A stretch of 64,000 nucleotides of DNA from Marinoscillum sp. 108 (GTDB taxonomy: Bacteria; Bacteroidota; Bacteroidia; Cytophagales; Cyclobacteriaceae). The position numbers and the translations under genes were made by a program. Numbering within the stretch: position 1 is the stretch's first letter; each line of letters starts with the position of its first letter. The notes under the pieces were generated by a model. It searched no databases, was not told the origin of the DNA, and saw only the letters and a program-made list of their open reading frames with translations. This document shows, one piece after another, positions 46,232 through 54,600 of the stretch. Location of the stretch: positions 186,001 to 250,000 of the forward strand of contig NZ_LR734808.1 in assembly GCF_902506655.1 (NCBI RefSeq), given 5' to 3'.

Positions 46232-47101
46232 ATGTCAAATGCTGATTTGATTATAGAGGAAAGGAGCCGCGATATCGGTGACTTTTTGGTAGGAAGATTA
46301 CTTCCATTTCGGAAAAAGAGAATGGTGGGGCCTTTTATCTTTATTGATCACATGGGGCCGAGCCAGATTGGTCCGGGGCACTACATGGACATAGACCAGC
46401 ACCCCCATGCCGGACTATCCACCCTTACTTTTCTGCTGGAGGGTGAGATTATGCACGCAGATAGCATCGGGAGCCAGCAGCGCATCGTACCAGGCTCTGT
46501 CAATTGGATGGTAGGGGGTAAGGGTGTCACACATACGGAGCGCACTCCCAAGGACCTTCGCGATGGGAAGTCACATACACTACATGGTTATCAGATCTGG
46601 GTGGCCTTACCAAAGGAGCTGGAGGAGATGGCTCCGGAGTTTCATCACCTGGATAAAGCAGACCTGCCTAAGTGGGAGGATGGAGGCACTCGGTTTACCC
46701 TGGTAGCAGGGGAAGGCTATGGCCGAAAATCTCCATTGCCGGTGCATTCAGAACTATTCATGGTAGAGGTGGTGGCTACAGAGCGGTATCAGCTGGAAAT
46801 AGGAAATCAGCTACAAGGTGAAATTGGTATCTGTGTAGTAGAGGGCACTGTTCAGGCCTGTGAGCATAAGGTGGATCGTGGGCACATGTTGGTTTCAAAG
46901 ACCGATGGTGCATGCTCACTAAGCATGGAGGCGGGAACTCATATTTTCCTTTTTGGAGGAGCTCCTTTCCCTGAGGAGCGCTATATCTATTGGAACTGGG
47001 TGTCTTCCAGTAAAGAAAGATTGGAGCAGTTCAAAACTGACTGGAAGAACAAAAAATATCCGAAAGTGCCAGGTGATGATACCTATATTCCTATGCCTTA
47101 G
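46232..47101 (+). CDS. Pirin family protein
   Basis: A 289-residue bicupin. The N-terminal cupin carries DIDQHPHAGLSTLTFLLEGE, with His-x-His and later His and Glu metal ligands, and GKGVTHTER. The C-terminal cupin is less conserved and contains FLFGGAPFPEERY. Some bacterial pirins are quercetinases or redox-sensing regulators; the substrate here is unknown. Convergent with the EamA gene, with an 11-base tail-to-tail overlap. Confidence 0.92.
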   Translation: MSNADLIIEERSRDIGDFLVGRLLPFRKKRMVGPFIFIDHMGPSQIGPGHYMDIDQHPHAGLSTLTFLLEGEIMHADSIGSQQRIVPGSVNWMVGGKGVTHTERTPKDLRDGKSHTLHGYQIWVALPKELEEMAPEFHHLDKADLPKWEDGGTRFTLVAGEGYGRKSPLPVHSELFMVEVVATERYQLEIGNQLQGEIGICVVEGTVQACEHKVDRGHMLVSKTDGACSLSMEAGTHIFLFGGAPFPEERYIYWNWVSSSKERLEQFKTDWKNKKYPKVPGDDTYIPMP

Positions 47102-48035
47102 CTTTTGCCACAGGTTTGATTTTCCCTCTATTCAGATTGATGAGTACAGCACTCACCAAAATGATGAGCATTCCCACCATCTGGGGAGTGGTGATCACCT
47201 CGCCGACCAGCAGCCAGCCCAGAAATACTGCCACCACCGGGTTGATGTAAGCATAGGTGCCGACAATAGCGGAGGGCATTTCGTTGAGCAGCCAGGTGTA
47301 AGCAATATACGCCATGATGGAACCTGCCACGGATAAATAGAGTACTGCACTCCAGGAGGTGAGGTTGGTTTGTGACCAGGCGAAGGTATCCAGTTCATTC
47401 ATCGACAGACTGATCAGTAGGCAGATCACCGCCCCGCAGAGCAGTTGCCAACCCAGATTTTGGTAGAGGGTGCCAGGTGCAGGGCGCGATCGGTGGTACA
47501 AAGTACCCATCACCCAGCACATTCCGCCAAAGAGTACTGCTACAGAAGCCACCAACTGCAGGTGAATTTGTGCTGCTGGGAGGGGTTCGCTGAGCTTGTC
47601 ACGAAATAGAATAATGATTCCCGCAAATCCCAGGGCCACCCCACTCAGAATGTAGGGGTTAGAAAAGTAAAGCTTCCAGTGTTTTTTGTCCATCACCACA
47701 AACCAGATAGGAAGGGTAGCCACCAATACAGACGCATAACCGGAGGCAATGTGCTGTTCTGACCAGATGAGCAGTCCCTGACCACCTGCCAGTACCACCA
47801 GTCCGATGAAAGCATTCTTGACGAGCGAAGACTTCTTCGGAAATCCTTCTCCTTTGAAAAGACTGTAACCCACCAGCATCAATCCCGCTACCAAAAAGCG
47901 AATGGAAGCCATCAGAAAAGGGGGAAAGCCCTCCAGCCCAACCACGATGGCCAGGTAGGTAGTGCCCCAAATCACATAAATGCAGAGAAAGGCCAGTATG
48001 ATGAGAAACCGGTGGGAGAGTGCTTGTTGTGACAT
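47091..48035 (-). CDS. EamA/DMT-superfamily exporter
   Basis: A 314-residue membrane protein with ten predicted helices in two repeated EamA halves; signatures are IWGTTYLAIVVGLEGFPPF and the second-half ALGFAGIIILF. DMT exporters move metabolites or drugs out of the cell. It is the last gene of the marR-GNAT-membrane protein-EamA unit, two bases after the previous stop, so it is probably under the MarR regulator. Confidence 0.92.
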   Translation of the reverse strand: MSQQALSHRFLIILAFLCIYVIWGTTYLAIVVGLEGFPPFLMASIRFLVAGLMLVGYSLFKGEGFPKKSSLVKNAFIGLVVLAGGQGLLIWSEQHIASGYASVLVATLPIWFVVMDKKHWKLYFSNPYILSGVALGFAGIIILFRDKLSEPLPAAQIHLQLVASVAVLFGGMCWVMGTLYHRSRPAPGTLYQNLGWQLLCGAVICLLISLSMNELDTFAWSQTNLTSWSAVLYLSVAGSIMAYIAYTWLLNEMPSAIVGTYAYINPVVAVFLGWLLVGEVITTPQMVGMLIILVSAVLINLNRGKIKPVAKAKA

Positions 48036-48037
48036 AG

Positions 48038-48265
48038 TTAAAGTGTTGCTTTTCTATCGAGAAACATTCGGGTAAGGTGGTAACTGTGAATGATCAGAAA
48101 CAAGATGCCAGCCACCACAATGGGAGTGGCCGAAATCATAAGCCCATAGCTCAGATAACAGCCGGCGGAGAGTCCGTGGGCTATTCTCAACCAAAGCATA
48201 TGTTTATTGGCCATCGCGAAAATGCCTAACCCAAGAGCCAGATATCCTAGTACATCGGCAATCAT
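48038..48265 (-). CDS. Small membrane protein, YgjV-like
   Basis: A 75-residue hydrophobic protein from the ATG at 48265; ATGA overlap with the GNAT gene fixes this start over the longer frame from 48310. Three hydrophobic segments (ADVLGYLALGLGIFAM; LRIAHGLSAGCYLSYGLMI; ATPIVVAGILFLIIHSYHL). The layout resembles a half of inner-membrane YgjV-type proteins. Function unknown; the operon suggests a helper of the EamA exporter. Confidence 0.75.
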   Translation of the reverse strand: MIADVLGYLALGLGIFAMANKHMLWLRIAHGLSAGCYLSYGLMISATPIVVAGILFLIIHSYHLTRMFLDRKATL

Positions 48266-48744
48266 AAGGTGAGCTCCATTCGGATGTTGCAGCGGGCATA
48301 GGGTGAGCACTCATTAAGCGGTGCTACCTTAAAACCAGAGTTGATGTATAAATTCAGCGCAGCGGTAAGTTTGGTGTTTGATTCCAGCACCAGCCGTTCC
48401 ATACCAGCTTTTCTGGCCTCGGAAATGGCATGTTGCATGAGCATTTTACCAATTTTGAGACCTTTGTATTTTGGTGTAACGCCCATCTTGGCGAGTTCAA
48501 AAGTGTCTGGGGTTTCCACAATAAGGGCTACCGTACCCACGATCTCATCTTCTACCTTTGCAAAGAATATGCGTCCTCCGGACTGAATGATGTACTCATT
48601 GGGGGCATCGAGCATTTCACGGTCATGGGGCTCCACGGTAAAATAGGTCTCCAGCCATTCGTAGTTTAGCCGGGCAAAATCAGATGCGTATTGCTCCTGG
48701 AATTCCAGCAGCTGCACCGACACGGTATTCGAAAGTGCATTCAT
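48262..48744 (-). CDS. GNAT-family N-acetyltransferase
   Basis: A 160-residue acetyltransferase. Motif A is visible as LAKMGVTPKYKGLKIGKMLM with the acetyl-CoA loop (K-x-x-K-I-G-K), followed by RLVLESNTKLTAALNLYINSGF. The substrate is unknown; small amines or antibiotics are common for MarR-linked GNATs. The start overlaps the MarR stop (ATGA) and the stop overlaps the next start. Confidence 0.9.
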   Translation of the reverse strand: MNALSNTVSVQLLEFQEQYASDFARLNYEWLETYFTVEPHDREMLDAPNEYIIQSGGRIFFAKVEDEIVGTVALIVETPDTFELAKMGVTPKYKGLKIGKMLMQHAISEARKAGMERLVLESNTKLTAALNLYINSGFKVAPLNECSPYARCNIRMELTL

Positions 48745-49226
48745 AAGGTTGGTTTGTTTAATTCATCTATCGTTCTGTCTTTAAATCCTTTTTCCCCGAA
48801 GCGGGCTTCTATGAGAGCAAACATCTCCATAAAATCAGTCCCTTCCAGGGCCTTGATGACCCCACGCTCTCCGGCATTCCAGATTTGCTCCAGGCGGGGG
48901 AGCTGATCATGAGCTTTCTGTGTGAGGGTAAGCAACCTGCGCCGGTTGTCATCTGTGCATTGAGCTGAGGACAGGTAGCCTGCCTTCATCATCTTATTAG
49001 TCAGTGTGATTACCGATGGGTGCGCGAGCTTTATTTTCTCAGCGATTTCCATCACCGACATTTCTCCTTCTCTTTTCAGCAGCCTGAAGACCACATACCA
49101 GTTGGGCTCAATGTCCACACCCAATTCCTTATACATTTTTCGCCCGTCGTGCATCAGGGCATCACTCAGCCTTTTCAGCCTCATGGTAAAACCCAAACAC
49201 CCCAGTTCCAGTGCAAAATCTTTCAT
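48741..49226 (-). CDS. MarR-family transcriptional regulator
   Basis: A 161-residue winged helix-turn-helix regulator, with MSVMEIAEKIKLAHPSVITLTNKM as the HTH and CTDDNRRRLLTLTQKA as the wing (the DxRRR pattern). It heads a four-gene unit with a GNAT acetyltransferase, a small membrane protein and an EamA exporter. Two near-identical dyads lie directly upstream, the nearer one eight bases from the start codon, so autorepression is likely. Confidence 0.93.
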   Translation of the reverse strand: MKDFALELGCLGFTMRLKRLSDALMHDGRKMYKELGVDIEPNWYVVFRLLKREGEMSVMEIAEKIKLAHPSVITLTNKMMKAGYLSSAQCTDDNRRRLLTLTQKAHDQLPRLEQIWNAGERGVIKALEGTDFMEMFALIEARFGEKGFKDRTIDELNKPTL

Positions 49227-49234
49227 TGTCTTAG

Positions 49235-49287
49235 TTAGGTAGTTGTCTACATAAATCTAGAAATAAAATATGTAGTTGTCTACGTAT
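49235..49287. promoter_or_regulatory. Paired MarR operators
   Basis: Two 20-bp dyads at 49235-49254 and 49268-49287 share the identical core GTAGTTGTCTAC and are 33 bases apart (about three helical turns). Each has 7 of 8 matching bases per arm around TTGT. The minus-strand -7-like TAGATTTA (complement of 49252-49259) sits between them. The first dyad ends eight bases before the marR start. Confidence 0.75.
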
Positions 49288-49315
49288 TGAGTGATTTTTT
49301 TGTTCTGTTTTTTCA

Positions 49316-49337
49316 GAATACCGTGTTCACGGTATTC
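49316..49337. promoter_or_regulatory. 22-bp palindrome before the OmpA-family gene
   Basis: GAATACCGTG and CACGGTATTC are perfect 10-bp arms around TT, ending 51 bases before the ATG at 49389. Neither strand has a T tract after it, so an operator is more likely than a terminator. It is unrelated in sequence to the MarR dyads. Confidence 0.5.
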
Positions 49338-49388
49338 CTATGGGTAGGATGGGTTTATAGCTTTACATCGAATCCAAATGAATTTGAC

Positions 49389-51485
49389 ATGAAAAAGCTG
49401 CTTTTTGCCCTCCTTTACCTGATGTTTTTTACTGCCATTGCACAAAAGACAGTATTCAGAGACGACTTTAGAGACAATAGAAATCAATGGACTGTGGCTA
49501 CCAAAACAGAATACGTGAGCTACCTGCAGGATGGAAAATATGTTATTTCTAAAAAGACCGAGAGTGGGGGGTGGCTGTTTTTCAAGGAGCTCTATACGGA
49601 GTATGAGCGTGATTTCGTGATTGAGGCAGAGGCCAAACAGGTGAGTGGTGTGGACAATAATGGCTATGGATTGCTATTCGCGACAGCAGATGCTAACAAT
49701 GCAAATTTCTTTATCGTAACCTCCAATGGTCACTTTCGAGTGGCTGGTTATGACGGAGGTAGCTATAAGGCTGTAACCGAATGGACCAAAACTGATAAGG
49801 TGAGCAAGATGAATGAAATCAACTCACTCAAAGTAGAGCGAAAGGGGAGTGCCCTTACTTTTTATGTCAATGGCTATCAGGTGTATTCCATGCCAGCAGC
49901 CGAGATGGACATCAGAGGACCTAAGTCCGGGTTTGTGCTGTATGATGAGATGAAGGTAGAGTTTGATTTCATTGAGATCAGGCAGGATTATCGCAACATT
50001 AACCTGGTGCCGGGCACGGACACCTTGCAAATAGTGAAGGAGCCTCTGGGTACCGAGGTGAACTCTCCCTACACGGAAAAATCACCTGTCATTTCGGCTG
50101 ATGGACTTACCCTGTATTTCTCCAGAGATGATCACCCGGGTAATAATACCCGCAGAGACCGCTCGGATGTTTGGTACTCCAAAATGGTCGATGGTAAATG
50201 GCAAATGGCCCAAAATATGGGTACACCGATCAACAATGCCGGTCATAATTTTGTGATCAGTACCACCGCTGATAACAATGGACTTTTGATTGGCAATACC
50301 TACCATGCTGATGGCAGTTCCAATACCAGTGGTTTTTCTTACACTAACCTCACGCCCTCCGGCTGGGAAGTACCCAGGGATGTGACTGTGGAAAATTACT
50401 ACAATGACAATGACTACACAGAGAGCTGCTTGTCGTCTTCCAGAAAAGTAATGCTTTCCACCGTGGAGCGAAAAGACAGCCGGGGATCAAAAGATATCTA
50501 CGTATCGTTTCTGCAGGAGGACAGTACCTGGTCGGAGCATGTCAACCTCGGCGATGTGATCAATACCCCGGCAAGTGAGGCGAGCCCCTTTCTGGCTGCA
50601 GATGACATCACCCTTTACTTTTCCACCAAGGGCCACCCGGGCTTTGGGAGCAATGATATTTTCATGACCCGCAGGCTGGATGATACATGGCTCAACTGGT
50701 CGGAGCCTCAGAACATGGGCCCACAGATCAACACGCCCAACTGGGATGCCTATTACACCATACCTGCCAACGGCGCATTCGCTTATGTGGTTTCTGAATC
50801 CTATTACGAAGGTGACCTGGACATTTACAGGATTAAAATACCAGAGGCAGCCAAGCCCAAGGCTGTGACACTGGTCTATGGTAAAGTGCTCAATGCTAAA
50901 ACCAACGAGCCTCTGGCTGCGGAGATTCAGTACGGAGATCTGGGAACCAATAAGGAGATAGGCCGCGCCACTTCTTTGGCCGCTGATGGCTCCTATAAAA
51001 TCGTATTGACTTCTGGTAAGTCCTACAGCTTTCTGGCTTCCAAACAAAACTTCGTTACCGTGAGTGACAACATCAACATTGAGCAGTCTGAGGAGTATCA
51101 GGAAATTGAAAGAAACCTGTACCTGGCACCCATCGAGGTGGGGCAAACGGTTTTGATCAACAACATTTTCTTCGATTTTGGCAAGGCTACCTTGCGGGAA
51201 ACTTCATTTCCGGACCTGGATCGTCTGGTGACCCTGCTGGAAAAGTATGAAGGAATGAAAATTGAAATCTCAGGACATACTGATAATGTGGGTTCTGATG
51301 CCGCCAATCAGGCACTGTCCCAAAGCAGGGCCCAGGCTGTGCTGGATTATCTGAGCGGAAAAAGCATTGCGGGTGGTCGTTTGATCTCCAAAGGCTATGG
51401 AGAAGCGAAACCTCTGGCTACCAACGACACAGAAGAAGGTCGCCAGCGAAACAGGAGGGTGGAGTTTACCATCACAGCTATGTAG
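49389..51485 (+). CDS. OmpA-family protein with PD40 propeller repeats
   Basis: A 698-residue envelope protein from the ATG at 49389, chosen because it gives a signal peptide (MKKLLFALLYLMFFTAIAQ). Domains: a concanavalin-like/DUF1080-type sandwich (~20-185); WD40-like PD40 repeats (~210-470) with SADGLTLYFSRDDHPG and AADDITLYFSTKGHPG; a carboxypeptidase-regulatory-like beta domain (~485-560); and a C-terminal OmpA peptidoglycan-binding domain (ISGHTDNVGSD ... RNRRVEF). The layout is common in Bacteroidota gliding- or T9SS-associated proteins. The OmpA domain would anchor it to peptidoglycan. Confidence 0.9.
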   Translation: MKKLLFALLYLMFFTAIAQKTVFRDDFRDNRNQWTVATKTEYVSYLQDGKYVISKKTESGGWLFFKELYTEYERDFVIEAEAKQVSGVDNNGYGLLFATADANNANFFIVTSNGHFRVAGYDGGSYKAVTEWTKTDKVSKMNEINSLKVERKGSALTFYVNGYQVYSMPAAEMDIRGPKSGFVLYDEMKVEFDFIEIRQDYRNINLVPGTDTLQIVKEPLGTEVNSPYTEKSPVISADGLTLYFSRDDHPGNNTRRDRSDVWYSKMVDGKWQMAQNMGTPINNAGHNFVISTTADNNGLLIGNTYHADGSSNTSGFSYTNLTPSGWEVPRDVTVENYYNDNDYTESCLSSSRKVMLSTVERKDSRGSKDIYVSFLQEDSTWSEHVNLGDVINTPASEASPFLAADDITLYFSTKGHPGFGSNDIFMTRRLDDTWLNWSEPQNMGPQINTPNWDAYYTIPANGAFAYVVSESYYEGDLDIYRIKIPEAAKPKAVTLVYGKVLNAKTNEPLAAEIQYGDLGTNKEIGRATSLAADGSYKIVLTSGKSYSFLASKQNFVTVSDNINIEQSEEYQEIERNLYLAPIEVGQTVLINNIFFDFGKATLRETSFPDLDRLVTLLEKYEGMKIEISGHTDNVGSDAANQALSQSRAQAVLDYLSGKSIAGGRLISKGYGEAKPLATNDTEEGRQRNRRVEFTITAM

Positions 51486-51538
51486 ACATTTCAAAAGAAG
51501 ACTACCTAACTTCGCGGTGTACACAAACCCCGCAGCAC

Positions 51539-52231
51539 TTGAAAGATCTTCACGGAAAGGCGATCCTCGACTATTACAAAGGAAACGATGAAGCCACACT
51601 TATCCTTCACAATTCATACGGTGACCCGGATGAAATGCCGGTAGAAGTATTTTTTAGAGAAGAAGAGGATTTTACTACCCTTGAGCACCTGGCCCTGATA
51701 GAAAGTAAAGGGCGCGTGCTCGACCTGGGAGCGGGTGCAGGGGCTCATTCGCTGGTACTTCAGTCCCGGGGCTTTGACGTGTTTGCTCTTGAAAACTCTC
51801 CCGGGTGTGTGGATGTGATGCGCCGTTCGGGGGTTCGGAATGTCCTGTTTGAGGACTTCAGGAAGCACCAGGGCCAATATGATACCGTACTGATCCTCAT
51901 GAATGGTCTGGGCCTGGCCGGTACTTTGGGGCAGGTGGAGGTATTTCTGCAAACCTGTGAAAAACTGCTGAGTCCCGGTGGTCAGATACTCGTAGACTCT
52001 TCTGATATCAGCTATCTGTATGAGGACGGCACACCCAAACCCGCTGGCTATTATGGAGAGGTGCGATACCGGTATGAATTTCAGGAAACCAAGGGTGATT
52101 GGTTTGATTGGCTCTATGTGGATCAGCAGACGCTCGCCGAAAAGGTAGCCGCTGTAGGAATGGAGCTTGAAATTCTGATGACAGACGAAAATGATCAATA
52201 CCTGGCCTGCATTACCAGAAGGGGAGCCTGA
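51539..52231 (+). CDS. Class I SAM-dependent methyltransferase
   Basis: A 230-residue methyltransferase with AdoMet loop GRVLDLGAGAGAHSLVL at about residues 58-74 and motif IV around YDTVLILMNGLGLAG. The likely start is TTG at 51539: upstream in frame there is no ATG or GTG, and the next ATG would remove 33 residues of a well-ordered N-terminus. The target is unknown. It stands alone between the OmpA-family and SulP genes. Confidence 0.82.
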   Translation: MKDLHGKAILDYYKGNDEATLILHNSYGDPDEMPVEVFFREEEDFTTLEHLALIESKGRVLDLGAGAGAHSLVLQSRGFDVFALENSPGCVDVMRRSGVRNVLFEDFRKHQGQYDTVLILMNGLGLAGTLGQVEVFLQTCEKLLSPGGQILVDSSDISYLYEDGTPKPAGYYGEVRYRYEFQETKGDWFDWLYVDQQTLAEKVAAVGMELEILMTDENDQYLACITRRGA

Positions 52232-52312
52232 TCGGTTTTAATCCCGGCTTTGGTATGTTTTCATGAAAAAAAGCATTCTTTTTGCACCCGCAAAAGACAG
52301 AAGGCTTCTGCC

Positions 52313-52330
52313 GGCCAAACCAGGCCAAAC
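52313..52330. repeat. Direct repeat GGCCAAAC before the SulP gene
   Basis: GGCCAAAC occurs at 52313-52320 and 52323-52330, exactly ten bases apart, about 85 bases before the SulP start. One helical turn of spacing would suit a regulator binding two half-sites on one face. Function unknown. Confidence 0.35.
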
Positions 52331-52376
52331 ACCCCACAGGAAGCTATTTTGCAATTACTTGTTTAAATTCCATGGG

Positions 52377-52391
52377 TAGCTGTATCAGCTA
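52377..52391. repeat. Palindrome TAGCTG-TAT-CAGCTA before the SulP gene
   Basis: Perfect 6-bp arms around three bases, 24 bases before the SulP ATG. It may be an operator or a leader hairpin near the start codon. Confidence 0.35.
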
Positions 52392-52415
52392 TCACTAAAC
52401 TACACCATTCAGACG

Positions 52416-53945
52416 ATGAAAAAGTATTTCAATCTTTTTGACCTGAGCCAGAAAGTCAACTATCGCACGGAAATCCTATCCGGACTTACGGTAGCACTGG
52501 CCCTGGTGCCTGAGGCTGTGGCCTTTGCACTGATCGCAGGGTTATCGCCGCTCACGGGCCTCTATGCGGCTTTTGTGATGGGATTGATCACGTCCATTCT
52601 CGGCGGACGACCCGGAATGATCTCCGGCGCCACAGGTGCGGTGGCAGTGGTTATTGTGGCTTTGGTGCAATCCCATGGGGTGGAGTATGTTTTTGCTACG
52701 GTCATATTAGCGGGCCTTATTCAGGTGACTGCAGGGGTGCTCAGGCTTGGCAAGCTCATGAGGCTGGTACCTCATCCTGTGATTTTCGGCTTTGTGAATG
52801 GACTGGCGGTCATCATCTTCATGTCGCAGCTGGACTCTTTCAAAGACTCTTCAGGGAATTGGTTTGGTGGTGAGCAATTGTATATGATGCTCGGTCTGGT
52901 CTTGTTAACCATGGTGATCATTTGGGGATTGCCCAAACTCAGCAAAGCCCTGCCTGCTTCTCTGGTGGCTATTTTAAGTGTGTTTGGGATCGTGGTGGCC
53001 TTTGGTGTGGATACCAAAACAGTGGGTGATATTGCTTCCATTTCGGGTGGATTTCCACCGTTTCATTTACCGGCAGTGCCGTTTACCTGGGAGACCCTTG
53101 TGGTCATCTTTCCCTATGCGGCCATTGTAGCCGGAGTGGGTTTGATCGAGAGTTTGCTTACGCTGAATATAGTAGATGAAATCACTGACACCCGGGGTAG
53201 GGGTAATAAAGAAGCGGTGGCTCAGGGTACCGCCAATATCCTCTCAGGCGTGTTTTCGGGAATGGGCGGATGTGCCATGATTGGTCAGAGTCTGATTAAC
53301 ATCTCCAATGGAGCAAGGGCCAGACTCTCCGGAATCGTGGCCTCTGTGTTGCTGTTGGTGTTTATCATGTTTGGGGCTGGTCTTATCGAGCAGTTGCCGA
53401 TCGCGGCGCTTACCGGCCTGATGATCATGGTCTCTATTGGTACGTTTGAGTGGGCCAGTCTTCGGACCTTTAATAAGATGCCCAAGTCCGATATTTTCGT
53501 GATGGTGATGGTGACTTTGGTCACTGTTTTCCTTCACAACCTGGCTTTGGCGGTGATCGTAGGTGTGATCATTTCAGCGCTTGTTTTTGCCTGGGACAAT
53601 GCCAAGCGCATCAGAGCGAGGAAAAGCATTGACGAAAATGGAGTGAAACACTATGAGATTTATGGACCGCTCTTTTTTGGTTCGGTGATCGCTTTCAATG
53701 AAAAATTTGACATCCAGAATGACCCGGATGAGGTGATTATTGATTTTCAGGAAAGCCGCGTGGTGGACATGTCGGCCATAGAAGCACTGAATAAGCTCAC
53801 TGAGCGATACCTGAAAGTAGGGAAGAAGGTTCATTTGAAGCACCTTAGCCCAGATTGCAGGCAGCTCCTGCAAAATGCCGATGACCTCATCGATGTGAAT
53901 GTGATGGAGGATCCTACTTACAAAGTGGCCCTTGATCGATTCTAA
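52416..53945 (+). CDS. SulP-family anion transporter
   Basis: A 509-residue membrane transporter of sulfate, bicarbonate or other anions. The SulP signature region ALALVPEAVAFALIAGLSPLTGLYAAFVMG is near residues 26-55 and is followed by about 10-12 helices. A short C-terminal STAS domain (~415-505) has DFQESRVVDMSAIEAL, the segment that resembles anti-sigma antagonists. Substrate not predictable; a bicarbonate or sulfate role is possible. A tiny membrane protein gene begins 21 bases after its stop. Confidence 0.93.
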   Translation: MKKYFNLFDLSQKVNYRTEILSGLTVALALVPEAVAFALIAGLSPLTGLYAAFVMGLITSILGGRPGMISGATGAVAVVIVALVQSHGVEYVFATVILAGLIQVTAGVLRLGKLMRLVPHPVIFGFVNGLAVIIFMSQLDSFKDSSGNWFGGEQLYMMLGLVLLTMVIIWGLPKLSKALPASLVAILSVFGIVVAFGVDTKTVGDIASISGGFPPFHLPAVPFTWETLVVIFPYAAIVAGVGLIESLLTLNIVDEITDTRGRGNKEAVAQGTANILSGVFSGMGGCAMIGQSLINISNGARARLSGIVASVLLLVFIMFGAGLIEQLPIAALTGLMIMVSIGTFEWASLRTFNKMPKSDIFVMVMVTLVTVFLHNLALAVIVGVIISALVFAWDNAKRIRARKSIDENGVKHYEIYGPLFFGSVIAFNEKFDIQNDPDEVIIDFQESRVVDMSAIEALNKLTERYLKVGKKVHLKHLSPDCRQLLQNADDLIDVNVMEDPTYKVALDRF

Positions 53946-53966
53946 TCACTCCATTACCTTAGAGAC

Positions 53967-54152
53967 ATGAAAAAATTCCTACTTTCACTGATGAGCGTTA
54001 TTGCATTGACGTTGCCGGCCTGGGCGCAGGAAACAGCAGGTACTGCTGAGCCTTCGCTTTCACAAAAACTGATTTTTTACGGAATCACCATCGCTGGTGT
54101 AGCCTTTCTGGTAGCAGCATGGAGGCGCAGCAAGTGGGGTAGAAAAAAGTGA
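53967..54152 (+). CDS. 61-aa single-pass membrane protein downstream of SulP
   Basis: Very small protein with an N-terminal signal-like helix (MKKFLLSLMSVIALTLPAWAQ), a short polar stretch (ETAGTAEPSLSQK), one membrane helix (LIFYGITIAGVAFLVAAW) and a basic tail (RRSKWGRKK). If the signal is cleaved, the mature protein is about 40 residues with the tail in the cytoplasm. It is 21 bases after the SulP gene, so an accessory subunit is plausible. The family is not recognised. Confidence 0.7.
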   Translation: MKKFLLSLMSVIALTLPAWAQETAGTAEPSLSQKLIFYGITIAGVAFLVAAWRRSKWGRKK

Positions 54153-54161
54153 TCCCACTGG

Positions 54162-54503
54162 TCATGGGCGGGTAATGCCCTTTGAAAGCCGTGCCGGAGC
54201 TACCTGGCAGTAGGCGGAGGTCAAAACGGCCCGCAGGAGGGTCTTGTCTATTTTTCTGAGCACTACGATCGTCCAACCCTGTTTGCCCCATTTGTTCGGC
54301 ACAGGATAAATGACCCCAGCCTGACCGAGCGAAAAAATGTCCTGCTCAGCAATGGAGAGTTTGAGGCTGGCTTGCAGGTGTGTGAGGTCCAGGGTAGCGA
54401 ATATTTTCTTATTCACCCGAAAGGAGGTCTTTTCGAAATGCGGGAGCTCTTCCGTTTCGGGAAATTCCAGCGCCATTTTTTGAAAATCTTCAGGTGATAC
54501 CAT
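54162..54503 (-). CDS. MmcQ/YjbR family protein
   Basis: A 113-residue CyaY-like-fold protein with typical starts FPETEELPHFEKTSFRVNKK and the closing segment NKWGKQGWTIVVL. Several homologues are annotated as DNA-binding, but the function is not firmly known. It converges with the small membrane protein gene, with a ten-base gap. Confidence 0.9.
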   Translation of the reverse strand: MVSPEDFQKMALEFPETEELPHFEKTSFRVNKKIFATLDLTHLQASLKLSIAEQDIFSLGQAGVIYPVPNKWGKQGWTIVVLRKIDKTLLRAVLTSAYCQVAPARLSKGITRP

Positions 54504-54600
54504 TTCAGTCTGTTGTTAACTCAGGCAAGATAGTGACTCTTCTTTTTTGAAGGTTCATAGGCAATGTACGCCTCTGGTTCACAGCACCTGCGAATCATTT

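Noticed and set aside
50487-51146. 219-aa minus-strand open frame opposite the OmpA-family gene
   Set aside because: Antisense to the PD40 and carboxypeptidase-like domains; no family resemblance and no upstream signal.
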